DNA of 64,000 nucleotides from Pseudolabrys sp. GTDB lineage: Bacteria; Pseudomonadota; Alphaproteobacteria; Rhizobiales; Xanthobacteraceae. The notes beneath the pieces are model-generated. The model saw only the letters and a list, made by a program, of their open reading frames with translations, did no database searches and was not told where the DNA came from. The position numbers were made by a program, and so were the translations under genes. Numbering within the stretch: the stretch's first letter is position 1; each line of letters opens with the position of its first letter. Below are positions 45,495 through 54,028 of the stretch, in pieces. The stretch is from contig JADGGK010000004.1 of the NCBI GenBank assembly GCA_019689975.1, positions 1-64,000 on the forward strand, written 5' to 3'.

Positions 45495-46706
45495 ATGGCC
45501 GACAAGCCGAGACCGCCGCAGACGGACTCTACCCGCCGCCGCAGGCATGAGGCGCCGACGATCGATCTCTCCGCGGCGGAAGTGCCGCCGGGGCAGTCCG
45601 GCGCGGCTGCCGCCGCGGACGCCGCGGTTGCGGGTGCCGGCCGCCGCATGCCCTTCAATCCGACCGCTCTTGTCGCCGGGGCGGCCGGCGCCGCGGCGAC
45701 GGGGTTCGTGTTGCTTGGGCTCTGGTACGGGGGGATTTTGCAGGTTCCCGACGCAAATCAGCGTGCACTGCGCAACGACATTGCGTCGTTGCAGAGCCAG
45801 GTGGAAGCGCTGCGGAACCAGCCTTCACGGGCTGCAGAGCCCGACGCGGTTGCGGCCTTGCGCGCACGACTGGACACGGTTGCGGCCGATGTCGCGCGCC
45901 GCGCGCCGCAGGAGGCCGCGCTTGCCGAACAGCTCGCGGCGCTGGACAGCGCGGTGAAGTCGCTCAATGTCGCACTCGCCGCCCTCGATCGCCGCGGCGA
46001 GGACATCGCCGCCAACGTCAGGCAGGCACTCGCGCAGGCCGCTGCCGCGGAGACGGCGGTCAGACAACTCGATAACGGCGGGGGGCGGCTGGCAAAAATG
46101 GCCACCGAGCTTCAGGAACTGCAGCAACGCGTCGCTGCGCTTGAGCGCTCGACCGGTACGAGCGAAGGCGCCGCCAAACCCGGTGCCGTCGACATGGCGG
46201 CTCGACTCGCATTGAGCGCCGCGACGCTGCGCGATGCGGTGGAGAGAGGTGCGCCGTTCGCGGCCGAACTGCAGCAGGTCAAAACGCTGGGAGCAGACGC
46301 AACGCTGCTTGCGCCGCTCGCGCGTTTCGCCTCTGAGGGGGTGCCGTCGCGGCAGCAGCTTGCGCGCGAGCTTGAGGATCTGCTGCCGTCCTTGGCGCGG
46401 GCCGACGCGGACGGCGCCGCGCCCGCGGGGTTCCTCGAAAGGCTGCAAAGCAGTGCCAGCAGGCTCGTGCGTATACGACCGATCGAGGCCCCGGCCGGGG
46501 ACGAGCCGGCAACCGTCCTTGCGCGCCTCGAGGTGGAAGCGGCCAAAGCCGACATCGACGCCGCGCTCGCGGATCTCAACAGGTTGCCTGGGCGATTGCG
46601 GGCGCCCGCGCAGGCCTGGATCGACAAGGCGCAGACGCGCGCGGCGGCGTTGGCGGCGGCGCGCGATTTGGTCGTGCGCTCGGCACGCGCGCTCGGCGCG
46701 CCTTGA
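45495..46706 (+). CDS. Mitofilin/Mic60-like (COG4223) membrane protein
   Basis: Acidic/basic N-terminus, one TM (LVAGAAGAAATGFVLLGLWYGGIL), long coiled coil, C-terminal mitofilin-like region; lies between hemD and a hemY-like gene. Confidence 0.85.
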   Translation: MADKPRPPQTDSTRRRRHEAPTIDLSAAEVPPGQSGAAAAADAAVAGAGRRMPFNPTALVAGAAGAAATGFVLLGLWYGGILQVPDANQRALRNDIASLQSQVEALRNQPSRAAEPDAVAALRARLDTVAADVARRAPQEAALAEQLAALDSAVKSLNVALAALDRRGEDIAANVRQALAQAAAAETAVRQLDNGGGRLAKMATELQELQQRVAALERSTGTSEGAAKPGAVDMAARLALSAATLRDAVERGAPFAAELQQVKTLGADATLLAPLARFASEGVPSRQQLARELEDLLPSLARADADGAAPAGFLERLQSSASRLVRIRPIEAPAGDEPATVLARLEVEAAKADIDAALADLNRLPGRLRAPAQAWIDKAQTRAAALAAARDLVVRSARALGAP

Positions 46707-46714
46707 GGCGGGTG

Positions 46715-48322
46715 ATGGTCCGCATCCTTCTCTTCCTCGCTTCGCTCGCGCTCCTCGCGCTCGGCTTGGCCTGGCTTGCCGACCGCCCGGGCGAGGTGGC
46801 GGTGACCTGGCTCGGCTATCGGATCGAGACGTCGGTCATGGTGGCCGGATTCGGCCTTGCGGTTCTGGTGGTTGTGCTGACGCTGCTCGTCGCGCTCATG
46901 CGCGGCCTGCTGCGCGCGCCGCACAAGCTCTCCCTGTTCTTCCGGCACCGCCGTGCCATGAAAGGGTTTCATGCGATTTCGCGCGGCTTGATCGCGGTCG
47001 GTGCCGGCGACATCAGGCTTGCGCGCAGCGCGGCGGACGACGCCGCACGGCTCGCGCCGGGCCATCCGCTCACGCTCCTGCTCAATGCGCAATCCGCGCA
47101 GATGGCCGGCGATCGTGCCGCCGCCGAGCATGCGTTCCGCATCATGGCCGCGCGTGACGATACGCGGCTGTTGGGCCTGCACGGACTCTATGTGGAAGCG
47201 CAGCGGCGGCGCGACGCGGCCGCCGCGCGGGACGCCGCCGAGCAGGCCGCGCAGGCCGCGCCGAGTCTGGGCTGGGCGGTGCAGGCGGTGCTCGAGCAAC
47301 GCTGCGCGACCGGCGACTGGGCGGGCGCGCTCGCTGCGCTCGAGGGCATGCGGGGTGCGCTCGACAGGGCGGAATACAGGCGCAAGCGCGCCATCCTGCT
47401 GACCGCCCGTGCCGAGACGCTCGCCGACACCGATCGCGATCAAGCGCGTCGCCTGGTTCTCGAGGCCGCCAAGCTCGCGCCCGATCTCGTGCCGGCCGCG
47501 GTGATGGCGGGTCGTCGCCTGGCGGAGGCCGGCGAAACGCGCAAGGCGCGCAGGATTCTCGAGAATGCGTGGCGCGCCGAACCGCATCCCGACATTGCCG
47601 CAGCCTATGCCGATCTGCGGCTCGGCGACAGTGCGCGCGAGCGACTTGCGCGCATGCAGAAGCTTGCCGCCATGCGGCCCGACCATCTGGAGGCCGCGCT
47701 CGCTGTTGCGCGCGCGGCGGTCGACGCGCAGGAATTCGCGACCGCGCGCGCCGCACTCACGCCTTACCTCGCCGTGCCGACGCGACGCGTGGCGCTGCTG
47801 ATGGCCGAGATCGAGCAGGCCGAACACGGCGACGAAGGCCGCGTGCGCGAATGGCTCGCGCGCGCGGCGCGCGCATCCGGCGATCCGGTGTGGACCGCGG
47901 ACGGCGTGGTTTCCGAGCGCTGGCGGCCGGTGACCCCGTCGGGTCGACTCGACGGCTTCGTCTGGAAGGTGCCGATGGCGGAACTCGGCGACGGCCGGCC
48001 GGTGATCGAGGCCGCGCCGCCGTCCGGCATCGCCGGCGGGGCCGCGGTCGCGACGGCGCAGCCCGTATCTGCGGCGCAAACGGCCGCGCCACCGCCCACG
48101 CCCGTCCCCGACCGCGGCTTGCCGGCGGCAGGAACGCCATCGGGCGACGGCGTTGATCTTCGCGGCGGAGCGGGATCGCGCCGGCCCGTCGAGCCGGTCA
48201 TGCCCCTGCTGCACGCCCCCGACGATCCGGGACCGGACCAGGAGCCGGACGCGGATCCGGCGGCGGAACCACGATCCGAGTCGCGCGGCCCGTGGCGGCG
48301 CATCCGGCATATGTTTCGGTGA
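46715..48322 (+). CDS. HemY N-terminal domain / TPR membrane protein
   Basis: MVRILLFLASLALLALGLAWLADRPGEVAVTWLGYRIETSVMVA; TPR-like repeats. Confidence 0.92.
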   Translation: MVRILLFLASLALLALGLAWLADRPGEVAVTWLGYRIETSVMVAGFGLAVLVVVLTLLVALMRGLLRAPHKLSLFFRHRRAMKGFHAISRGLIAVGAGDIRLARSAADDAARLAPGHPLTLLLNAQSAQMAGDRAAAEHAFRIMAARDDTRLLGLHGLYVEAQRRRDAAAARDAAEQAAQAAPSLGWAVQAVLEQRCATGDWAGALAALEGMRGALDRAEYRRKRAILLTARAETLADTDRDQARRLVLEAAKLAPDLVPAAVMAGRRLAEAGETRKARRILENAWRAEPHPDIAAAYADLRLGDSARERLARMQKLAAMRPDHLEAALAVARAAVDAQEFATARAALTPYLAVPTRRVALLMAEIEQAEHGDEGRVREWLARAARASGDPVWTADGVVSERWRPVTPSGRLDGFVWKVPMAELGDGRPVIEAAPPSGIAGGAAVATAQPVSAAQTAAPPPTPVPDRGLPAAGTPSGDGVDLRGGAGSRRPVEPVMPLLHAPDDPGPDQEPDADPAAEPRSESRGPWRRIRHMFR

Positions 48323-48480
48323 TGTCTCGAGGCCCGCGCGCACGCCGCGCCTCCTCCCGCGCACTCGGGCGGTCGGAACGGGCCCGCGGCGCAACCTCGG
48401 GAGCATCGACCCGGGCGGCATGGCCGACCCCGCTTGCTTGCCAAGCTGCTCCCGCGCCGATACTAGTGACCTCGCTCCAG

Positions 48481-48555
48481 GCCGGCGTAGCTCAGCGGTA
48501 GAGCATCCGCTTCGTAAGCGGGTGGCCGGGGGTTCAAATCCCTCCGCCGGCACCA
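48481..48555 (+). tRNA. tRNA-Thr (CGT)
   Basis: GCCGGCGTAGCTCAGCGGTAGAGCATCCGCTTCGTAAGCGGGTGGCCGGGGGTTCAAATCCCTCCGCCGGCACCA; 7-bp acceptor stem, anticodon CGT. Confidence 0.97.
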
Positions 48556-48682
48556 GCACCATGGCGACCGACGATCGCGGTCGGGCAGCATCCGGCCACA
48601 GGCCGAGTCGTTCGCCGCATGAATGGCGGATCGCGTCACCCCCTGTAGCGATGAGGAAATGATCGTGGCTCGAGCGGCTTGC

Positions 48683-48735
48683 CGTCATTCCGCCGCGCCT
48701 TCGCGCGCGCAGCGAAACAATCGAGAATTGGTCAG
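48683..48735. repeat. Dispersed palindromic repeat, left-half remnant
   Basis: CCGTCATTCCGCCGCGCC...GCAGCGAAACAATCGAGAATTGGTCAGAC resembles the left half of the 34241 copy. Confidence 0.45.
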
Positions 48736-49044
48736 ACATGCTCGAAGGCTCACCGCATATGCGGGGCGCGTCCGCGGTTCTCGTCGGCGCGCCGTCAGTG
48801 GACGCGATCTTTCCTTGCCGGTGCCGGTGTCGAGAGGAACCGCGACGTCGACGACAAGCCGGGCGCGCTACCCCGATTCCGGCGTTCGTGCCGGCCATCG
48901 CGATCTATGCTCGCTCTTTTCATTCGCTCTGTTTGCGCCGAAGGCCACGGGACGGGGCCAGAGGCGCGGTCTTGGCCTTGCGTGTCAGCTCGGGCGCCGC
49001 CGCCGATGATATAATTATGTAACAATCACAATATCTTGCCGGCA

Positions 49045-49084
49045 GGAACGGCGGCGGAAGCGGTTGCTTCCGTTCCGCGGAACG
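49045..49084. promoter_or_regulatory. Nested/alternative palindromes upstream of the ParA-like gene
   Basis: GGAACG..GGAAGC-GGTT-GCTTCC..CGTTCC-GC-GGAACG; includes the 14-bp perfect palindrome CGTTCCGCGGAACG. Confidence 0.5.
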
Positions 49085-49217
49085 AGTCCGCGCCCGCCGG
49101 CAAAATCCGCATGCGGGCCGAATTCGTCTGGTATCCCCCCGGGGCGATGCGATACCAAGGAAGCCGTCGGGGCGTGCGCCGTCGCATCCCCGCCTTGCTC
49201 ATCCATAGAGTGGAGCC

Positions 49218-49979
49218 ATGGCCAGACCCGCTGTCATCCTCGTCGGCGCCGACAAAGGCGGCGTCGGCAAGACCACCGTCGCCCGTACGCTGCTCGACTA
49301 TTTCGGCGCGCACCATATGCCGGTGCGTGCCTTCGACACCGAAAGCCCGCGCGGTACGCTCAAGCGGTTTCATCCCGAGCTCACCGAGATCGTAGACGTC
49401 ACGCAGGTCCCGGGCCAGATGAAGATATTCGACACGCTCGGCACTGCCGACGCCAAAGTCACGGTGATCGACGTACGCGCCGGCCTGTTGTCGTCGACGC
49501 TGCGGATGCTCAACGACATCGGTTTTGTCGATTCGGCGAAGAGAGGCCAGATCGCCTTTGCCGTCTTTCACATACTTGGGCCCTCGATCGCCTCGCTCCA
49601 GGAGATTGCCGAGACGGCCTCGACCATCGGCGAGGCGAGCTATTTCCTGGTGAAGAATTTCGTCAACAACGACGCCAGTTTCTTCGAATGGGATCCGGCC
49701 ACCTACAATTCCTATTTCAAGCGCATCAAGGACGCGGAGGAAATCACCGTGCCGCACCTGAGCGAAATGGCCTGCGAGCAGGTCGAGGTCGCAAGCATTC
49801 CCTTCGTCACCTTCATCGCCAACAAGACCGCATCCGGCGAACCCGCCAATTATTCATTCGTGTTGCGCGGCTATGTGCGACATTGGCTGAGCCAGGTCTG
49901 GAATGAATACGATAGGGTCAAGCTGATCGACTGGGTGGGTGCCAAGCTTGCAAACGCCGCGCGTCCGGCAGCCGAATGA
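49218..49979 (+). CDS. ParA/MinD-like P-loop ATPase
   Basis: ILVGADKGGVGKTTVARTLLDYF deviant Walker A; VTVIDVRAGLLSSTL Walker A'/B region. Confidence 0.88.
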   Translation: MARPAVILVGADKGGVGKTTVARTLLDYFGAHHMPVRAFDTESPRGTLKRFHPELTEIVDVTQVPGQMKIFDTLGTADAKVTVIDVRAGLLSSTLRMLNDIGFVDSAKRGQIAFAVFHILGPSIASLQEIAETASTIGEASYFLVKNFVNNDASFFEWDPATYNSYFKRIKDAEEITVPHLSEMACEQVEVASIPFVTFIANKTASGEPANYSFVLRGYVRHWLSQVWNEYDRVKLIDWVGAKLANAARPAAE

Positions 49980-50078
49980 CCGCGCGCGTCCGCGGGCCAG
50001 CGGAAAGCCCGGATGGGCGAAGCTGCGGCGACGGGCTGCGATACCGTCGACGATCATGCTTCTCGGGGCCCTGTCGCG

Positions 50079-50810
50079 ATGGCCATTCTCAATACCGTGA
50101 CCATGGTCGCCTCGCCGCGACCGCGTGTCGGCAAGACGCTGCTGGCGCGCCTGCTCCTCGAATTTCACGTCGGCGAGGGCCGCCACGTGGAGGGCTTCGA
50201 CCTGGGCGGCGGCGGGGAGGCCGCGTTCGCACGATTCCTCCCCTCCCATGTCCGCGCGGCGACCGTCGCGGATGTCCGCGCGCAAATGGCGTTGTTCGAC
50301 CGGCTGATCGAGCCCGACGGCGTCCACAAGGTGCTCGATATCGGGCACGCGTGCTTCGCGCGGTTCTTCGCCGTCGCGCGGGACATAGATTTCGTCGCCG
50401 AGGCGTGGCGTCGCGCCATCGCGGCGAGCGTGCTCTACATCATGACGCCCGACGAGGAAGCTGCCAACGCGTTCACGGGTCTCAGCGCCCTGCTGCCGCC
50501 GACGGCGCTTACGCCCGTGCATAATGAAATGCTCGGCGCTTTACTGCATCGCAACAAATACGGGCTTTTTGGCCGTGGAACGATGATCATGCATGTTCCG
50601 GCATTGCCACCCGGGCTCGGCCGGTGGATCGATCATCCGCAATTCTCGTTCGCGGCCATGCCGAGCGCCCCCACTGCCGCGCGCGACGAAATCGCACGCT
50701 GGCTACGCCGCGTTCACCTCGAATTTCGCGAGTTCCATCTGCGGCAACTCCTGAGCGAGGTTCAGTCCGCGGTCAGGCGCCCTGTCCCGGATCGCGGCCA
50801 CCAGGCGTGA
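50079..50810 (+). CDS. ParA-like protein with degenerate P-loop
   Basis: TMVASPRPRVGKTLLARLLLEFH in place of KGGVGKT; similar length and adjacent to the canonical ParA-like gene. Confidence 0.7.
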   Translation: MAILNTVTMVASPRPRVGKTLLARLLLEFHVGEGRHVEGFDLGGGGEAAFARFLPSHVRAATVADVRAQMALFDRLIEPDGVHKVLDIGHACFARFFAVARDIDFVAEAWRRAIAASVLYIMTPDEEAANAFTGLSALLPPTALTPVHNEMLGALLHRNKYGLFGRGTMIMHVPALPPGLGRWIDHPQFSFAAMPSAPTAARDEIARWLRRVHLEFREFHLRQLLSEVQSAVRRPVPDRGHQA

Positions 50811-50987
50811 CACGGCTCGGGTGCGTGCCGCGAGAGCGGCCGCGAATTGGGCAAATTTGATGCCGCGCGGAGGCGGGACGTTCACCATCGCGCATTTGTG
50901 CTCGGCGCGGCGGAACCAAGACCGGGTTCCGGCATTGAGCTTGGTTGAGGTCGCGCGCCGCATGGCGCAAATTAAAGGGGGCGGACC

Positions 50988-51110
50988 ATGTGGATAATTC
51001 TCTTCGCCGTCGCCGCCGGCATCGCCGTCGCCGCCGCGTTGGGGGCGGTGGTGCTGCAGTACGAAGGGCAGAAAAAGCCCGAGAAGGCGCGGGTTTCGCT
51101 CATTCCTTAG
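50988..51110 (+). CDS. Small single-TM protein (40 aa)
   Basis: MWIILFAVAAGIAVAAALGAVVLQYEGQKKPEKARVSLIP; RBS-like AAAGGGGG 5-10 nt upstream; strong terminator downstream; too short for the supplied ORF track. Confidence 0.65.
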   Translation: MWIILFAVAAGIAVAAALGAVVLQYEGQKKPEKARVSLIP

Positions 51111-51137
51111 GGTGTTGTGCATTCGGTAGCGCCTTGT

Positions 51138-51165
51138 GGGGCGGCCGGACGGCCGCCCCTTTTTT
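51138..51165 (+). terminator. Rho-independent terminator
   Basis: GGGGCGGCCG-GA(C)-CGGCCGCCCC followed by TTTTTT. Confidence 0.85.
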
Positions 51166-51215
51166 CGGCTGCCATTATGACGCGGGTCACCGGAACTTTG
51201 CGATAATCGGCGGCC

Positions 51216-52466
51216 ATGCCGCCGCTCTTGCTTTCCAGGCGCTTTGCGCCGCTGTTCGCCTGCCAGTTCTTCGCGGCATTCAACGACAATTTTCTGCGTA
51301 CAGCGCTCGTATTTCTGATCCTGTTCGGCGGTTATGCCGATGCCGAAGCGCTGATCACGACGGCGAGCGCGGTCTTCATCGCACCCTATTTCTGTCTCTC
51401 GGCCCTCGGGGGAGAACTTGCCGATCGTTACGACAAGGCGCGCGTCGCGCGATGGCTCAAATTCATCGAAATTGCCGTAGCCGCGATCGCGGCCGCCGGC
51501 TACGCGCACGGCTCGCTTCCGACGCTCTTCGTTGCGCTTTTCGGATTCGGCGTGCTCGCCTCACTATTCGGACCGCTCAAATACGGTATTCTACCCGACC
51601 ATCTTCCCTGCGACAAATTGCCGACCGCCAACGCGCTCGTCGAGGGCGCGACCTTTGTTGCCATTCTCGCCGGTACCATTGGTGGAGGGCTTGCGTTCCG
51701 CAGCGGGCATGCTTGGCCGTTTGCCGCGCTGGTCACCGGCTTTGCACTGGCCTCGTGGCTTTCGGCGTTGCTGATCCCGCCAAGCGGAGAACGTGCGCCG
51801 CATCTGACGGTATCCGTCAATGTTGTACGTTCGACCGCGGCCATGCTTGCGCATTTGCACGCGGATCGGCGCCTGTGGTGGTGCGCACTCGTCACCAGTT
51901 GGTTCTGGCTCATCGGCATCGTGGTCTTGTCGCTGTTGCCGCCCCTGATCAAGACGACGATCGGCGGGAACGAGGATACGGTCACCCTTTATCTCGCAAT
52001 CTTTTCCGTTGCGGTGGGCCTCGGCGCGGCGCTTGCCGCCTGGGTCGCGCGCGGGCGAATCGTGGTGACGGCGACGCTCGCCGGTGCCGTGCTGCTCGGG
52101 ATATTTGCTCTCGACATCGGGCTGACCGCGGTCGGCCCCGTCGCCGAATCCTCGCGCGGGCCTGCCGAGGTTTTCGGCTCCGCGCGCGGACTGCGCGCCG
52201 CGTTTGATCTGATCGGTCTCGCCATCGCCGGAGGTCTGTTCATCGTGCCGGCCTTCGCCGCCTTGCAGGCTTGGAGCAGCGCGGACTATCGCGCCCGCAA
52301 CGTGGCGGCCGCCAACGTGCTCAATGCCGCGTTCATGACCTGTGCCACCGTGCTGACCGCGCTGTTGCAGAAAGCGGGCGTCGGCCTGCCGATGCTGTTT
52401 TTCGGCCTCGGCGCGGCCACGCTGGGGGTGGCGCTGGCAATGGCAAGGACGATGCCGGAAACGTGA
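51216..52466 (+). CDS. MFS transporter, LplT-like
   Basis: FAPLFACQFFAAFNDNFLRTALVFLILF; LFGPLKYGILPDHLP; 12-TM pattern. Confidence 0.88.
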   Translation: MPPLLLSRRFAPLFACQFFAAFNDNFLRTALVFLILFGGYADAEALITTASAVFIAPYFCLSALGGELADRYDKARVARWLKFIEIAVAAIAAAGYAHGSLPTLFVALFGFGVLASLFGPLKYGILPDHLPCDKLPTANALVEGATFVAILAGTIGGGLAFRSGHAWPFAALVTGFALASWLSALLIPPSGERAPHLTVSVNVVRSTAAMLAHLHADRRLWWCALVTSWFWLIGIVVLSLLPPLIKTTIGGNEDTVTLYLAIFSVAVGLGAALAAWVARGRIVVTATLAGAVLLGIFALDIGLTAVGPVAESSRGPAEVFGSARGLRAAFDLIGLAIAGGLFIVPAFAALQAWSSADYRARNVAAANVLNAAFMTCATVLTALLQKAGVGLPMLFFGLGAATLGVALAMARTMPET

Positions 52467-52487
52467 CCGCCCAAGGCCAGACGAGCC

Positions 52488-53834
52488 TCACGTGCGCATT
52501 TTCAGCACGCGGTCGACCATTTCGCCGGCAACGCCGAGATAGTTCGCCGGGTCGACCATTTTTTCCAATTCCTCACGGCTTGCGTGCTTCGAGATCTCCT
52601 TGTCCTCGGCGAGCAGATCGAGGAGCGGCCGACCGGTTCTCGCGACCTCGCGGCAGACGTCGTAGACGACGTCGTGCGCGCGGTTTCGCCCCATGGCCGC
52701 GCCCAGACCCATCATTACCGCTTCCGACATGATGAGGCCTTTCGTGAGGCGCAGGTTCTCACGCATCTTGTCTTGATTCACCTGTAGGCCCTCGACGAGG
52801 AAGCGCGTCTGCGCAAGCGCACCCGCCGACAACATGAAGATCTCGGGCAGCGCGATCCATTCGATCTCCCACGGGCCGGTGGAGCGCTCGTGATCCTCCA
52901 CCAGCGCTTCGAGCAGCGCCGCGGCGAGCTGCTTGACCATCGCCGCCTGCGCGGTGATGTAGACCGAGGAGATCGGGTTGCGCTTCTGCGGCATCGTCGA
53001 AGAGGAGCCGCGGCCTTGGTGGAACGGCTCGTACACCTCTTCCACTTCGGTCTGCATCAGGAGTTTTACGTCCAAGGCAATCTTGCCGCACGAACCGGTG
53101 AGGAGGCCGAGGAAACAGCCGACTTCGGCAATGCAGTCGCGCACCGTATGCCAGGAAATCGCCGGCTGGCCGAGCGCGAGTTCCTTCATCAATTCTTCCT
53201 GTACCCGCAGGCCGTCCCGGCCGAGCGAGGAGAGCGTGCCCGCGGCGCCGCCGAATTCGCCCACCAGTACCCTCTTCTTCAATTCAGCGAGGCGTTGCTT
53301 GTGACGCTCGAAAGCGGCGAGCACCGTCGCCATCTTATATCCGAAGGTGATCGGAACCGCTTGCTGCAGGTTGCTGCGGCCGGCCATTGGCGTGTCGCGA
53401 TATTTTTCCGCGAGCGTGGCCAGCGCGTCCGATATCCCGACGATATCCTTTTCGATGAGCGCGAGCGACTCGCGGATCTGCAGCACGGTTGCGGTATCGG
53501 TGACGTCTTGTGTCGTCGCACCCCAGTGCGACCACTCGCCAAGGCCGTCCTTGCACAATGTCACGAGCTGCTGCACCACCGGCAATACCGGATAGCCGAT
53601 CCGCTCGGTGGCCTCCTTCAGCTTGGCCATGTCGATCTTGCCGACCTGGCAGTGCTTCACGATCTCGTCCGCGGCTTCCTGTGGTATGATCTTCAGCCGC
53701 GCCTGCGCGCGTGCGAGCGCGGCCTCGAAGTCGAGATATTTCTGCACGCGGTTCTCGTCCGACCACACCTGGCGCATCGCCGGCGTGGTGAAGATGTCGC
53801 GAAACACTGCCGAATCGAGGATGGTTGAGGGCAT
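52488..53834 (-). CDS. Adenylosuccinate lyase/3-carboxymuconate cycloisomerase superfamily protein
   Basis: GRGSSSTMPQKRNPISS signature; WSHWGATTQDVTDTA; AGRSNLQQAVPITFG. Confidence 0.92.
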   Translation of the reverse strand: MPSTILDSAVFRDIFTTPAMRQVWSDENRVQKYLDFEAALARAQARLKIIPQEAADEIVKHCQVGKIDMAKLKEATERIGYPVLPVVQQLVTLCKDGLGEWSHWGATTQDVTDTATVLQIRESLALIEKDIVGISDALATLAEKYRDTPMAGRSNLQQAVPITFGYKMATVLAAFERHKQRLAELKKRVLVGEFGGAAGTLSSLGRDGLRVQEELMKELALGQPAISWHTVRDCIAEVGCFLGLLTGSCGKIALDVKLLMQTEVEEVYEPFHQGRGSSSTMPQKRNPISSVYITAQAAMVKQLAAALLEALVEDHERSTGPWEIEWIALPEIFMLSAGALAQTRFLVEGLQVNQDKMRENLRLTKGLIMSEAVMMGLGAAMGRNRAHDVVYDVCREVARTGRPLLDLLAEDKEISKHASREELEKMVDPANYLGVAGEMVDRVLKMRT

Positions 53835-54028
53835 CGAGGGCTCCTGGAACTGACGCCGCGGACCATACCGATTTGCGCAGGCGGAGCAACAGAACCCCCG
53901 ACCCGGGCACTCTCCCCTCGGCACGGACGCAGCGCTTCTCGCGCCCGGAGCGGAGACCCGCGCGTGGCCTGCGCCTGATAGGCCCCGGGGGCGGGGACAA
54001 GCGCGGCGACCGCGGTTAAAAGAAAGGC

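Noticed and set aside
46112-48898. 928-aa minus-strand ORF over Mic60/hemY and tRNA-Thr
   Set aside because: Antisense to two well-supported genes and crosses a tRNA; Arg/Gly/Ala-rich text without domains.
48481-49217. 660-bp region after tRNA-Thr as possible island junction
   Set aside because: Contains a repeat remnant only; I found no duplicated tRNA end or mobility gene.
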